DNA of 64,000 nt from a candidate division WOR-3 bacterium (lineage in GTDB: Bacteria > Hydrothermota > Hydrothermia > UBA1063). Shown piece by piece: positions 8,830 through 17,835 of this stretch. Where the stretch lies: NCBI GenBank assembly GCA_039803545.1, contig JBDRYS010000001.1:623866-687865 (forward strand). Reading direction: 5' to 3'. Both the position numbers and the translations under genes were made by a program. A model generated the notes under the pieces. That model ran no database searches. It saw only the letters and a list, made by a program, of their open reading frames with translations, and was not told where the DNA came from. The first letter of the stretch is position 1; each line of letters starts with the position of its first letter.

Positions 8830-10460
8830 GCCTTTGCTTTTGAATTTTTCGCTTCATAAAGTCTCGAATCAGCAATCTTAAGGAGATCTTCTAAACTATT
8901 ACCCTCCCCAATCGCAGCAATTCCATAAGAAAAAGACAGCGTAAATTCTTTTCCCTCACAGACTATCTTTTCGCTTAAGAATTGGTCTCTAATTTTTCCT
9001 ACTACCTGCTCTGCATCTCTCCCTGATGTTTTATAAAGCAAAATAACGAATTCATCTCCTCCATAGCGAATAATATGATCATCCTTTCTAAGTGAACTTG
9101 TCATCTTTGAAACCATCTTTCTCAATACACAATCCCCCAAAAGATGTCCAAACTGGTCGTTAAATTCTTTAAAGCCATCAATATCAATGAGGCAAACGGT
9201 ATAAAGTTCTGGCACAATTTCCCTGATCTTCCAAAGAAATCTCCTGTTCAAGGCACCTGTTAATGGGTCCCTCATCGATTCCATTTCCAGAAACTCTGCC
9301 CTTCTTTTTTCCAAAACGAGCCTACGGTATAGAGTGGTAAAATCATTCACTATGTAAGAAACATTGATCAAAAGGAATACTGGTAACACAAACTGCGTGA
9401 GCAGAGGAACTGGCGAATTAGTGATTAAAACGTAAACATCCCTGAAAACATAGAGTAGTAAAAAGAGCACTGCGTAAAAACTTAAAGTTGTCAGAAAATC
9501 TGATGATTTGGTTTCGGGTGGCACCAAAGCCCTTTTAAAAAATAAAAGCAGGATAAAAGCCATACTCAGGAAAACCGTCACATCCAATTTGAGGTAAGTA
9601 CGACGCACGATAACGCTGTCGTTTTTGGTTGCGAGCAGAAGGAGGGAAAGCACCGCATTGATAATTACAAGAACATACCCAGCATTCCTCAGTGCCCCCT
9701 TATAGCCAAATTCATAAATAAAACCGAGGGCATACAATGACATTGATAAGTAAAGGCTAGAAACCACGATCTTTTTGTAAAAAGCATATGGCAAAGGTAA
9801 ATAGGGAATGTAGAGGTAATCAACAAGATAAAGGGCAAAAAGGATAAGTGAAATTCCGACAACTGCCCTGTGTTTTCTTAAGCCAATCATGAAAGGCAAA
9901 AGTATCATAAAAATCCCAAGGACCACAAAGACACTTATATAAAACTGGTTCAAAACCTGATTTAAAAACCCCAATAAAATGTAACGAGTCTTGGCATACC
10001 TTAGATCACCTACAAAAATAGGGTAAAAGACCCCAACAGTATTCTCAGTTTTAACCACTAATTTCACCTCGTTGGAATCACGTTGTAAGTCCTTTTCCAT
10101 CAGAAAGAGTTCAGGCTTATTCCACCTAAGCGAAGCAAGACCCAGTAAATTTCCAGACGTCCCTATGAGATGGCCGTTAAGATAAACTGCTAAATAATTT
10201 CCATCAATGAAAGGAATGAAGATAGAAGGTCTATTACATTGAACTCTTCTCAAATTGAATCGAAAAATGTGAGTCCCTGGTGATTCTGAGAAGAAAGGTA
10301 CCGAAATCGTCGAATCGCCACTTTGAAAAGAAGATACAAATATACAATCTCCGCACCCTATACTTCTTGTATCGTAGAGTCTCTCAAACAATTTAAAAGT
10401 CGCAGCTGATAATAGCACAACTACAAACGAAGCCACAATTCTTATGCCAATCTTTCCCAT
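8826..10460 (-). CDS. Membrane-bound 7TM sensor diguanylate cyclase
   Basis: The 544-residue protein has an N-terminal membrane anchor, an extracytoplasmic jelly-roll-like domain (about 30-160, 7TMR-DISM-like), seven hydrophobic helices (about 165-365), a short linker helix and a C-terminal GGDEF domain. The active motif is intact (RYGGDEFVILLY), as is FDQ-type LIDIDGFKEFND, and the inhibitory I-site is present as RKDD. It therefore should make cyclic di-GMP in response to an external ligand and be product-inhibited. It lies 14 bp downstream of the nitroreductase on the same strand. The sensor ligand is unknown. Confidence 0.85.
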   Translation of the reverse strand: MGKIGIRIVASFVVVLLSAATFKLFERLYDTRSIGCGDCIFVSSFQSGDSTISVPFFSESPGTHIFRFNLRRVQCNRPSIFIPFIDGNYLAVYLNGHLIGTSGNLLGLASLRWNKPELFLMEKDLQRDSNEVKLVVKTENTVGVFYPIFVGDLRYAKTRYILLGFLNQVLNQFYISVFVVLGIFMILLPFMIGLRKHRAVVGISLILFALYLVDYLYIPYLPLPYAFYKKIVVSSLYLSMSLYALGFIYEFGYKGALRNAGYVLVIINAVLSLLLLATKNDSVIVRRTYLKLDVTVFLSMAFILLLFFKRALVPPETKSSDFLTTLSFYAVLFLLLYVFRDVYVLITNSPVPLLTQFVLPVFLLINVSYIVNDFTTLYRRLVLEKRRAEFLEMESMRDPLTGALNRRFLWKIREIVPELYTVCLIDIDGFKEFNDQFGHLLGDCVLRKMVSKMTSSLRKDDHIIRYGGDEFVILLYKTSGRDAEQVVGKIRDQFLSEKIVCEGKEFTLSFSYGIAAIGEGNSLEDLLKIADSRLYEAKNSKAKA

Positions 10461-10474
10461 ATTAAATACCCAAC

Positions 10475-10963
10475 CTATTCAATGACTCTGTAAAATTCCC
10501 TGGCTGGCTTCCTCGGAGGGGCTGCAGGAATCTCCATAGGCCACCCAAGGGGAGTAACCGTGGCCACATAGTGATCCAGAGGCACACCGATTTTTTCTTT
10601 AACTTCAGGCCTGTCCATGTCAGCAATCCAACAGGTCCCTAAACCCAGGGTCCAGGCAGCTAACATAAAATGATAAGCAGCAATGCAACCATCCTGCACG
10701 TAGCGCCTTGACTTTGACGGATCAGAACAAATTGCCACAGCATAAGGCGCTTCAAGGATTGGCCTTGCAGGTTCTCTTATGTTGCCGAGAAACTGAATTA
10801 TTTCGGGGTTCTTAATCACTATGAAATAGTAGGATTGTGAATTCCTGGCCGTGGGAGCCCATCTACAGAGTTCAAAAAGTTTTTCGAAAATTTCATCGGG
10901 AATAGGATCTCTTTTGTATTTCCTTATACTCCTTCTTTCGACCAATAACCTCTGAGCGTCCAT
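10475..10963 (-). CDS. Nitroreductase-family FMN oxidoreductase
   Basis: A short (162-residue) nitroreductase-fold protein: it starts MDAQRLLVERRSIRKYK, the FMN-phosphate binding RRSIRKY motif, followed by WAPTARNSQSY and, near the C-terminus, GLGTCWIADM and TPLGWP. Such proteins reduce quinones or nitro compounds with NAD(P)H using FMN, but the natural substrate is rarely known. I chose the ATG at 10963 because the family begins at this point; an in-frame TTG at 10981 would add six residues. It diverges from serS across a 100-bp gap. Confidence 0.85.
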   Translation of the reverse strand: MDAQRLLVERRSIRKYKRDPIPDEIFEKLFELCRWAPTARNSQSYYFIVIKNPEIIQFLGNIREPARPILEAPYAVAICSDPSKSRRYVQDGCIAAYHFMLAAWTLGLGTCWIADMDRPEVKEKIGVPLDHYVATVTPLGWPMEIPAAPPRKPAREFYRVIE

Positions 10964-11023
10964 GCCTTTATTATGTAGCAAAACTTACTTAAAGGCAAGA
11001 TGTTTTTAGAAGCCTGTTTTACT

Positions 11024-11052
11024 TTGAACTTCCATGCACTAAATATTAAAAT
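11024..11052 (+). promoter_or_regulatory. Promoter of the serS operon
   Basis: TTGAAC (11024-11029), a 17-bp spacer and TAAAAT (11047-11052) are followed by a strong AAAGGAGG at 11063-11070 and the serS start at 11077. The short leader (under 20 nt) leaves no room for a T-box or other riboswitch. Confidence 0.65.
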
Positions 11053-11076
11053 TAAACCTGCTCAAAGGAGGTTCAA

Positions 11077-12351
11077 TTGATTGATCGAAAGTTGTTGAGA
11101 GAAAATGCAAATTTATTGAGAGAGGCCCTTACAAAAAGAAACTATGACACTGGAATTTTAGAAGAATTAATAAGACTGGATGAAGATACACGTACCCTGC
11201 GAAAAGAAATTGAAACTATAAGAGCGGAAAAAAATAAAATTAGCAAGGAGATCTCCAGGGCAAGGAGAGAAAATTCAAATCCCGAACAACTGTTAAATCA
11301 GGCAAAGGAAATCGACACAAAACTCGAAGAACTCGAAGAAGTATTAGAAGAAAAGGAAAGGATTCTAAACGAAAAGATATTGTACTTGCCCAACATTCCT
11401 CATGAATCATGCCCTGTGGGTAAAAGCTCAGAAGATAACGTAGTAGTAAGGCAACACGGTAAGCTAAGAGAATTTAGTTTTACACCTAAGCCTCATTGGG
11501 ATATTGCCGAAAATCTCAAGATCATTGATTTTGAGAAGGCAGGTGAAATTTCAGGGTCACGATTCGCAATTTACAAAAACGAAGGTGCAGAACTAGAAAG
11601 GGCGCTGATCAACTTCTTTTTAGATCAAAACAAGAAAAAAGGTTATGAAGAAATACTACCACCGACCTTAGTGAAAGAGGAATCGATGTATGTTTCGGCG
11701 CATTTACCAAAATTTAAAGAGGAAATGTATTACATCCCGGAAGATGAACTCTTTTTAATTCCAACGGCCGAAACAGTCTTAGCGAATTTGCATCGAGATG
11801 AGATTTTAAACGAAGAAGAACTTCCAAAATATTACATGGCCTATACCCCGTGTTACAGAAGGGAAGCAGGATCTTACGGGAAAGATGTGAGAGGAATTAT
11901 AAGAGTACATCAATTCAACAAAGTGGAACTCTTTAAATTCACCAAACCTGAAGATTCCTATGATGAGCTGGAAAAGATGGTTCAAGATGTTGAAGATCTC
12001 TTAAAGTTATTAGGGATCCCTTATCGCGTCGTTTTACTTTGCACCGGCGATATGGGCTTTGCCTCATCAAAAACCTACGATATAGAAGTTTGGGCACCTG
12101 GTGTTGGAAGATGGTTGGAGGCTTCATCCTGTTCTAACACAGAAAGCTTCCAGACAAGAAGGGCCAAGATGAGGTTCAGAAGAAAAGATGGCCGAATTGA
12201 ATATCCTCATGCTTTAAACGGTTCAGGACTTGCAACGCCGAGGGTCTTTATAGCAATCCTTGAAAATTTCCAGAGAGAGGATGGAAGTGTAGAAATTCCT
12301 GAGGTGCTGAGACCCTACATGGGGGGTAAAAATGTCATCCTACCAAAATGA
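11077..12351 (+). CDS. serS: Seryl-tRNA synthetase
   Basis: A 424-residue class II synthetase that charges tRNA-Ser (and tRNA-Sec where present). The first ~100 residues form the long antiparallel coiled-coil arm that grips the tRNA variable arm. The catalytic core shows motif 2 around [21 protein letters not shown] and motif 3 as [20 protein letters not shown]. The start is TTG, set by the AAAGGAGG ribosome site seven bases upstream. It is the first gene of a seven-gene plus-strand run; the next gene begins inside its last 20 bases. Confidence 0.97.
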   Translation: MIDRKLLRENANLLREALTKRNYDTGILEELIRLDEDTRTLRKEIETIRAEKNKISKEISRARRENSNPEQLLNQAKEIDTKLEELEEVLEEKERILNEKILYLPNIPHESCPVGKSSEDNVVVRQHGKLREFSFTPKPHWDIAENLKIIDFEKAGEISGSRFAIYKNEGAELERALINFFLDQNKKKGYEEILPPTLVKEESMYVSAHLPKFKEEMYYIPEDELFLIPTAETVLANLHRDEILNEEELPKYYMAYTPCYRREAGSYGKDVRGIIRVHQFNKVELFKFTKPEDSYDELEKMVQDVEDLLKLLGIPYRVVLLCTGDMGFASSKTYDIEVWAPGVGRWLEASSCSNTESFQTRRAKMRFRRKDGRIEYPHALNGSGLATPRVFIAILENFQREDGSVEIPEVLRPYMGGKNVILPK

Positions 12352-12916
12352 AAGGGAAGAAATTTTACGAGTTTTAAAAATTTTATATGAAAAAGATTTC
12401 ATCCAGGCTAATGTGGGCAACATTAGTGTAAAGGTAAGCGAGACAGAAATTCTTATCACGCCCCGCGGTAAAAGGAAAGCCGAATTAAACCCAGAAGACA
12501 TTCTTCTCGTTGACATAAACGGGAATGTGATTGAAGGCACACTGATTCCATCTATTGAATTGAGGACCCATCTCGCCTGGTACAGGGTTAGACCCGACAT
12601 TCGTGCGATCATCCATGCACATCCTCCCTACACCACCGCTGCGTCTTTCTATACTCCGGTGGAATCAAAACCATTGATGACAGAATTGGCTGACATTCTT
12701 GGACAGAAACTCCTCTCCATACCTTATAAAAAGGCAGGCTCTCCGGAACTTGAAGAAGACGTCGCCGATAAAGGTTCAACGGAAGGGGTCTATATTTTAA
12801 TACTTCAAAAACACGGGGTCCTTGTTGCAGGAAAAGACCTGATTGAAGCACTAAACCGACTGGAACTCCTGGAATTCGACACCAAAATTAAAATTTTAAA
12901 GGAATTGGTAATATGA
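12332..12916 (+). CDS. Class II aldolase/adducin-family protein
   Basis: The 194-residue protein has the family pattern: GNISVKV near the N-terminus, the zinc-binding pair in [11 protein letters not shown], the acidic residue in PSIELRTH matching the catalytic Glu of fuculose-phosphate aldolase, and a later zinc histidine in [10 protein letters not shown]. Members cleave sugar phosphates such as L-fuculose-1-P, epimerize ribulose-5-P or dehydrate methylthioribulose-1-P; which applies here cannot be decided. It overlaps serS by 20 nt and alaS by 4 nt (ATGA), so it is firmly embedded between two tRNA synthetase genes and probably translationally coupled to both. Confidence 0.85.
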   Translation: MSSYQNEREEILRVLKILYEKDFIQANVGNISVKVSETEILITPRGKRKAELNPEDILLVDINGNVIEGTLIPSIELRTHLAWYRVRPDIRAIIHAHPPYTTAASFYTPVESKPLMTELADILGQKLLSIPYKKAGSPELEEDVADKGSTEGVYILILQKHGVLVAGKDLIEALNRLELLEFDTKIKILKELVI

Positions 12917-15516
12917 AGTGGAGTTCTAACAAGGTCAGGGAAACTTTTCTGCAATATTTTAGAGAACGAGACCACGTTATAGTCCCCAGTTCTTCATTAT
13001 TACCCAAGAACGACCCAACCCTTCTCTTTACCAACGCGGGCATGAACCAGTTCAAACTCTTCTTCCTTGGGGTCGTTAAACCACCTTTTACCCGCGCTGC
13101 CTCTTGCCAAAAGTGTTTAAGGGCTGGTGGAAAACACAATGACCTCGATAACGTCGGCTTTACCAAAAGGCACCATACCTTTTTTGAGATGCTCGGGAAC
13201 TTTTCCTTCAATGATTACTTCAAAGAAGAAGCCATTAAATTTGCCTGGGAACTTCTTACAGAGATATACGGACTCGAAAAAGAAAAACTCTGGGTTACGG
13301 TATACAGGGAAGATGACGAGGCATACAATATCTGGAAAGATATCATTGGCGTGCCTGCAAATCGAATCGTAAAGCTTGGCGAAAAAGACAACTTCTGGGA
13401 AATGGGTGAACAAGGACCTGCAGGGCCTTGCTCAGAAATTCTCTACGATCTCGGAGAAGAGGCCGATCCTAAACAAAAGACACCTGAAATGGAAGGAGAA
13501 CGCTTCCTTGAAATCTGGAATCTCGTATTCATGCAGTACAATAGAAATGAAAAGGGTGAACTGGAAAAGCTGAGCACTAAAAACATTGACACAGGAATGG
13601 GGCTCGAAAGACTCCTACGGGTTTTAAATGGTGCAGATTCCAACTTCCATACAGATCTTTTCATGCCCATTATCGAAGAGGTGGAAAGGATAACTGGGGT
13701 AAAATACTCCTGTGACGAGCGAGGAAGCGCACACAGGGTATTAGCAGACCATTCTCGTGCTTTGACCTTTGCTATCTCTGACGGGATCTACCCATCCAAT
13801 TACGGTAGAGGTTATGTATTAAGAAGGATTCTCCGTAGAGCGCACCGTTTTGCCCAGAAGATTGGATACGGAGACAAGCCCATAGTTTACAGATTGGTCC
13901 CCGTAGTAGTGGAAATAATGAAAGACGCCTATCCTGAATTAACGGAAAGAAAAACGGAATTGGAATTTATCATTAAAAGAGAAGAAGAAAGATTTATTGA
14001 AAACATTGCCAGAACCCTTCCGAAGCTGGAGCAGGAAATCGAAGATGCTAAGCCATCGGGTGTCTTGAGCGGTAAGGTGGTATTTAAATTCTACGACACT
14101 TATGGACTCCCTCTCGATTTAATCGAAGAGTATGCCAAGGATGCGGGGCTCTCAATAGATTGGTCCTCCTTTGAAGAGGAGATGGACATCCAGAGAGAAA
14201 AGGCAAGAAAAACGGAAATATTCAAAGTGGATTTGCCCGAGGAATGGGTAACTTTCAGAGAAGGTCAAGTGAAATTTGTAGGTTACGAAAAACTCGAAAC
14301 CCTCTCAAGAATTCTAAAATACGGGTTCAAAGGCGGGAAAATATACATAATAACCGAAGAAACGCCTTTCTACGCGGAAAGTGGAGGTCAAGTTGGTGAC
14401 AAGGGATTTATAGAAGGGGAAGGTCCTGAAGGGCATTTCTTCGTCGAGGTTTTAGATACGAAAAAGTTAGAAAATCAAATTATACATATTGGAAAGTTGG
14501 TTGAAGGTAAGATTCAAGATGTAGAGGTCAGGTTAGTTGTTGACGAAAAACTCAGGAAGGGTGCTCAAAGAGCCCATACCGCAACTCACCTTCTCCATGC
14601 TGCCCTACGAGAAGTTCTTGGTGAACACGTAAGGCAAGAGGGTTCCTTGGTGGAACCTGATAGGCTGAGATTTGACTTTTTACATTTCTCAAAACTAAGA
14701 AAGGATGAGATTGAAGAAATTGAAAGAATTGTTAACACAAAGATCGTTGAAAATATTCCTGTTGTGATAAAATACCTAAAATATGATGAGGCAGTTAAAG
14801 ATGGCGCAATGGCGCTTTTCGAGGGGAAATACGGTGAAATCGTTAGGGTAATTTACATCGGCGATTTCTCGCGGGAGCTATGTGGCGGTACCCATGTGGA
14901 AAGAACCGGAGACATAGGATTTTTCAAAATAGTAAAGGAAGAGGCCTCCAGTGCCAATATTAGAAGGATTGAAGCCTACACAGGGCTCAAAGCCCTTCAA
15001 TATGTTCAGAAAATGGAGGAAACAATTATAAGTTCAGCCGAATTGCTATCTACTACTCCGGATAAGCTGACTGAAAAAATTGAGAAGAACCTCGAGCTTA
15101 TGAAATCCTTAGAAGACGAAGTTAAAACTTATTTGACCAAATGGGCGGACCTAAAAGTTAAAAAAATTTTGGAAAAGCCATTAAAATTCAATAACTTTTT
15201 AGTTTTTGCAGAATATGTTAAAAACGCGGATATACATGCGCTGAGGGCCTTAGCTGATAGAATCAGAGTAACCCAAGACCATGGAGTTGTGATCCTGATT
15301 GGCAGTAGAGAAAACAACGTCTCCTTCATGGTAGAGATTCTTGGGAACATTGAAGGTATTGATGCATCAAAACTGGTGAAAATTATCGGAAAACATATAA
15401 AAGGTGGTGGCGGTGGGAGTAAAACAAAGGCTGAAGGCGGTGGCAAGGACCCTTCAAAAATAGGAGAAGTTTTAGATCTGATAAGAACAGGAAAACTTTT
15501 TACTCAGGAGGTTTAA
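12913..15516 (+). CDS. alaS: Alanyl-tRNA synthetase
   Basis: This 867-residue class IIc synthetase contains the aminoacylation domain (N-terminal; TNAGMNQFK, GNFSFNDYFK, NIDTGMGLERL), the editing domain with the HTATHLLH zinc motif and CGGTHVERTG near residue 660, and the C-terminal oligomerization/C-Ala domain with the glycine-rich KGGGGGSKTKAEGGG. All elements needed for charging and proofreading are present. Its ATG overlaps the aldolase stop. AAGGTTTAATA-type spacing of only 2 bp separates it from the next gene, so they are cotranscribed. Confidence 0.98.
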   Translation: MKWSSNKVRETFLQYFRERDHVIVPSSSLLPKNDPTLLFTNAGMNQFKLFFLGVVKPPFTRAASCQKCLRAGGKHNDLDNVGFTKRHHTFFEMLGNFSFNDYFKEEAIKFAWELLTEIYGLEKEKLWVTVYREDDEAYNIWKDIIGVPANRIVKLGEKDNFWEMGEQGPAGPCSEILYDLGEEADPKQKTPEMEGERFLEIWNLVFMQYNRNEKGELEKLSTKNIDTGMGLERLLRVLNGADSNFHTDLFMPIIEEVERITGVKYSCDERGSAHRVLADHSRALTFAISDGIYPSNYGRGYVLRRILRRAHRFAQKIGYGDKPIVYRLVPVVVEIMKDAYPELTERKTELEFIIKREEERFIENIARTLPKLEQEIEDAKPSGVLSGKVVFKFYDTYGLPLDLIEEYAKDAGLSIDWSSFEEEMDIQREKARKTEIFKVDLPEEWVTFREGQVKFVGYEKLETLSRILKYGFKGGKIYIITEETPFYAESGGQVGDKGFIEGEGPEGHFFVEVLDTKKLENQIIHIGKLVEGKIQDVEVRLVVDEKLRKGAQRAHTATHLLHAALREVLGEHVRQEGSLVEPDRLRFDFLHFSKLRKDEIEEIERIVNTKIVENIPVVIKYLKYDEAVKDGAMALFEGKYGEIVRVIYIGDFSRELCGGTHVERTGDIGFFKIVKEEASSANIRRIEAYTGLKALQYVQKMEETIISSAELLSTTPDKLTEKIEKNLELMKSLEDEVKTYLTKWADLKVKKILEKPLKFNNFLVFAEYVKNADIHALRALADRIRVTQDHGVVILIGSRENNVSFMVEILGNIEGIDASKLVKIIGKHIKGGGGGSKTKAEGGGKDPSKIGEVLDLIRTGKLFTQEV

Positions 15517-15518
15517 TA

Positions 15519-16703
15519 ATGGATATATTCAAAAAATGCTATGAATTCAAAGAAGCGGAGAAAGCAAAACAATTAGGCTACTATCCTTATTTTCATCCTG
15601 TCTCTTCCGCTGAGGATACAGAAGTAGTGGTGGATGGCAAAACCCTTGTAATGTTGGGGTCCAACAATTACCTTGGGCTCACCACCCATCCTTACGTAAA
15701 GAAAAAAGCCCAGGAGGCTATTGAAAAATACGGTACAGGAAGCTGTGGTTCAAGATTCTTGAACGGAACTCTTGATATTCATGAAGAACTTGAGGAAGAA
15801 CTGGCAAAATTTGTTGGGAAAGAAAAGGCACTGGTCTTCAGCACTGGTTACCAAACAAACCTCGGGATAATGTCGGCACTCCTTGGCAAACACGATGTCG
15901 TGGTCCTTGACAAGTGGGATCATGCAAGTATTGTAGATGGTACAAGGCTCGGCTATGCCCATGTTTTAAGGTTTAAACACAACGATATGGAACATTTAGA
16001 AAAGATTTTAAAAGCCATTCCCGAGGAGAGGGGCATCCTGATCGTAGTAGATGGCGTTTTCAGTATGGAAGGCGACATTGCAAATCTACCAGAACTCGTG
16101 AAAATAAAGGAAAAATACGGAGCAAGGTTAATGGTTGATGATGCCCATTCCGTTGGCATATTGGGAAAAACAGGGGCTGGAACCGCCGAACACTTTGGTT
16201 TAACGGAGAAAGTAGACTTAATAATGTCGACTTTCAGTAAGTCCTTCGCTTCCATCGGTGGTTTTGTTGCAGGAGATGCAAAAGTAATTGAATATATTAA
16301 ACATTTCGCAAGGCCAATGATTTTCAGTGCTGCCTTAGCTCCGGGTCAGGTAGCTGCTGCCAGAGCAGCTCTCGAAATTATGAAAAATGACCACGAGAGA
16401 AGGGAAAACCTCTGGAGAAACACAAAGTTCTGGCACAACGGTTTGAGAAGCCTTGGATTTGACATTGGAGAAACCCAAACCCCAATTGTACCTGTAATCA
16501 TAGGCGATGATATGAAGACCTTCATGTTCTGGAAAAAACTTATGGAGTATGGGGTATACACCAACCCCGTTATAACCCCCGCTGTTCCACCTGGAAGACA
16601 GCTTATAAGAACAAGTATTATGGCAACACACACCATTGAACAACTGGAGAGAGCATTAGAGGCCTTTAAGAAAGCAGGCCGAGAGCTGGGACTCATCTCA
16701 TAG
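15519..16703 (+). CDS. Alpha-oxoamine synthase, serine palmitoyltransferase-like
   Basis: A PLP enzyme of the family that condenses an amino acid with an acyl-CoA (8-amino-7-oxononanoate synthase, glycine C-acetyltransferase, serine palmitoyltransferase). Visible are GSNNYLGLTTHP, YGTGSCGSRFLNGTLDIHEE, VDDAHSVGILG and the cofactor lysine in STFSKSFASIGGFV. The tyrosine-rich N-terminus (GYYPYFHPVSS) and the GSCGSRFLNGT variant look most like bacterial serine palmitoyltransferase, the first step of sphingolipid synthesis, which would suit a two-membrane bacterium. No biotin genes are near, arguing against BioF. Glycine C-acetyltransferase remains possible because no threonine dehydrogenase or ceramide gene is in view to settle it. 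The start at 15519 follows a CAGGAGG site. Confidence 0.75.
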   Translation: MDIFKKCYEFKEAEKAKQLGYYPYFHPVSSAEDTEVVVDGKTLVMLGSNNYLGLTTHPYVKKKAQEAIEKYGTGSCGSRFLNGTLDIHEELEEELAKFVGKEKALVFSTGYQTNLGIMSALLGKHDVVVLDKWDHASIVDGTRLGYAHVLRFKHNDMEHLEKILKAIPEERGILIVVDGVFSMEGDIANLPELVKIKEKYGARLMVDDAHSVGILGKTGAGTAEHFGLTEKVDLIMSTFSKSFASIGGFVAGDAKVIEYIKHFARPMIFSAALAPGQVAAARAALEIMKNDHERRENLWRNTKFWHNGLRSLGFDIGETQTPIVPVIIGDDMKTFMFWKKLMEYGVYTNPVITPAVPPGRQLIRTSIMATHTIEQLERALEAFKKAGRELGLIS

Positions 16704-16713
16704 AATTTCTGGA

Positions 16714-17835
16714 ATGTTTAAAGTCTCATTAGTAGTAGGTGCGAGACCAAACTTCGTTAAGGCGGCTCCACTTTTTTATGCTTTGAAAAAAATCCCATCC
16801 ATTGAAGTCGAATTAGTCCACACAGGACAGCATTACGATGTGAATATGTCTGATGTTTTCTTCAGCCAATTAGAATTGCCCATCCCCGATGTTAACCTTG
16901 AAGTCGGTTCCAAATCCCATGGTAAACAGACAGGTGAGATGTTGATAAAACTTGAAGAGCATTATACCAGCTCCAAGCCTGATTTGGTGGTCGTCTTTGG
17001 TGATACCAATTCGACCTTAGCAGGTGCACTATCCGCTGTAAAACTTGGAATAAAAGTTGCCCATGTTGAAGCGGGTGTGAGAAGTTTCGATATGACAATG
17101 CCGGAAGAAGTAAACAGGATTCTCGTGGATAGAATTTCCGATCTACTCTTCATCCCTGACAAATACGCTAATTCGAATCTAAAAAAGGAAGGCATACCGC
17201 AACATAAAATCTTTCTCGTTGGAAACATTGTAATTGATACTCTCGTGAAATATCAAGGTAAAGTGGAATCCATCGAAAAAGATGTACTGAATAAAGCGAA
17301 GTTGAACCCCCTACAATACGCCGTTGCAACGATACACAGGGCTGGAAACGTTGACGAAGAAAAAAGATTAAAGGAAATTATGAACATCTTAGAAAGATTG
17401 GCTCAAAAAATACCCATCGTCTTCCCAGTTCACCCAAGGACAAGGAAAAAAATCGAGGAAATGGGATATAAACCTGAAAAAGGGCTCAAATTCCTTGAAC
17501 CTCTCGGATACCTCGAATTCATTGCCCTCTTAAAAAATTCCAGAATAGTCCTCACCGACTCAGGGGGCGTGCAAACGGAATCTACTTACCTTGGCATTCC
17601 CTGCTTAACCCTTCGAGAAAATACTGAATGGATTATTACCCTTAAAAAGGGCACCAATCACCTTGTAGGATACGATATTGACCTTATAGAAAGAATCGTC
17701 GACAAAATCCTGAGCGGAGAACCAAAGGGTGAAAAGGTTGCGAGAAAACCATCGAAAATTGAATTTTGGGATGGGAAAACATCGGAAAGAATATCTGAAA
17801 TAATCAGCAATTTTCTAAAGGAGCAAAGCCATTAA
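16714..17835 (+). CDS. wecB: UDP-N-acetylglucosamine 2-epimerase (non-hydrolysing)
   Basis: The 373-residue protein interconverts UDP-GlcNAc and UDP-ManNAc for envelope polysaccharide. It has GARPNFVKAAPL at the N-terminus, HTGQHYD, VVFGDTNSTLAG, HVEAGVRSFDMTMPEEVNR (catalytic acids and His of the family), TIHRAGNVD and, near the C-terminus, LTDSGGVQTESTYLGIPC. It stands between the palmitoyltransferase-like gene and murJ, pointing to envelope synthesis. Its final bases (AAAGGAG and CATTAA) supply the ribosome site and start codon of murJ. Confidence 0.95.
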   Translation: MFKVSLVVGARPNFVKAAPLFYALKKIPSIEVELVHTGQHYDVNMSDVFFSQLELPIPDVNLEVGSKSHGKQTGEMLIKLEEHYTSSKPDLVVVFGDTNSTLAGALSAVKLGIKVAHVEAGVRSFDMTMPEEVNRILVDRISDLLFIPDKYANSNLKKEGIPQHKIFLVGNIVIDTLVKYQGKVESIEKDVLNKAKLNPLQYAVATIHRAGNVDEEKRLKEIMNILERLAQKIPIVFPVHPRTRKKIEEMGYKPEKGLKFLEPLGYLEFIALLKNSRIVLTDSGGVQTESTYLGIPCLTLRENTEWIITLKKGTNHLVGYDIDLIERIVDKILSGEPKGEKVARKPSKIEFWDGKTSERISEIISNFLKEQSH

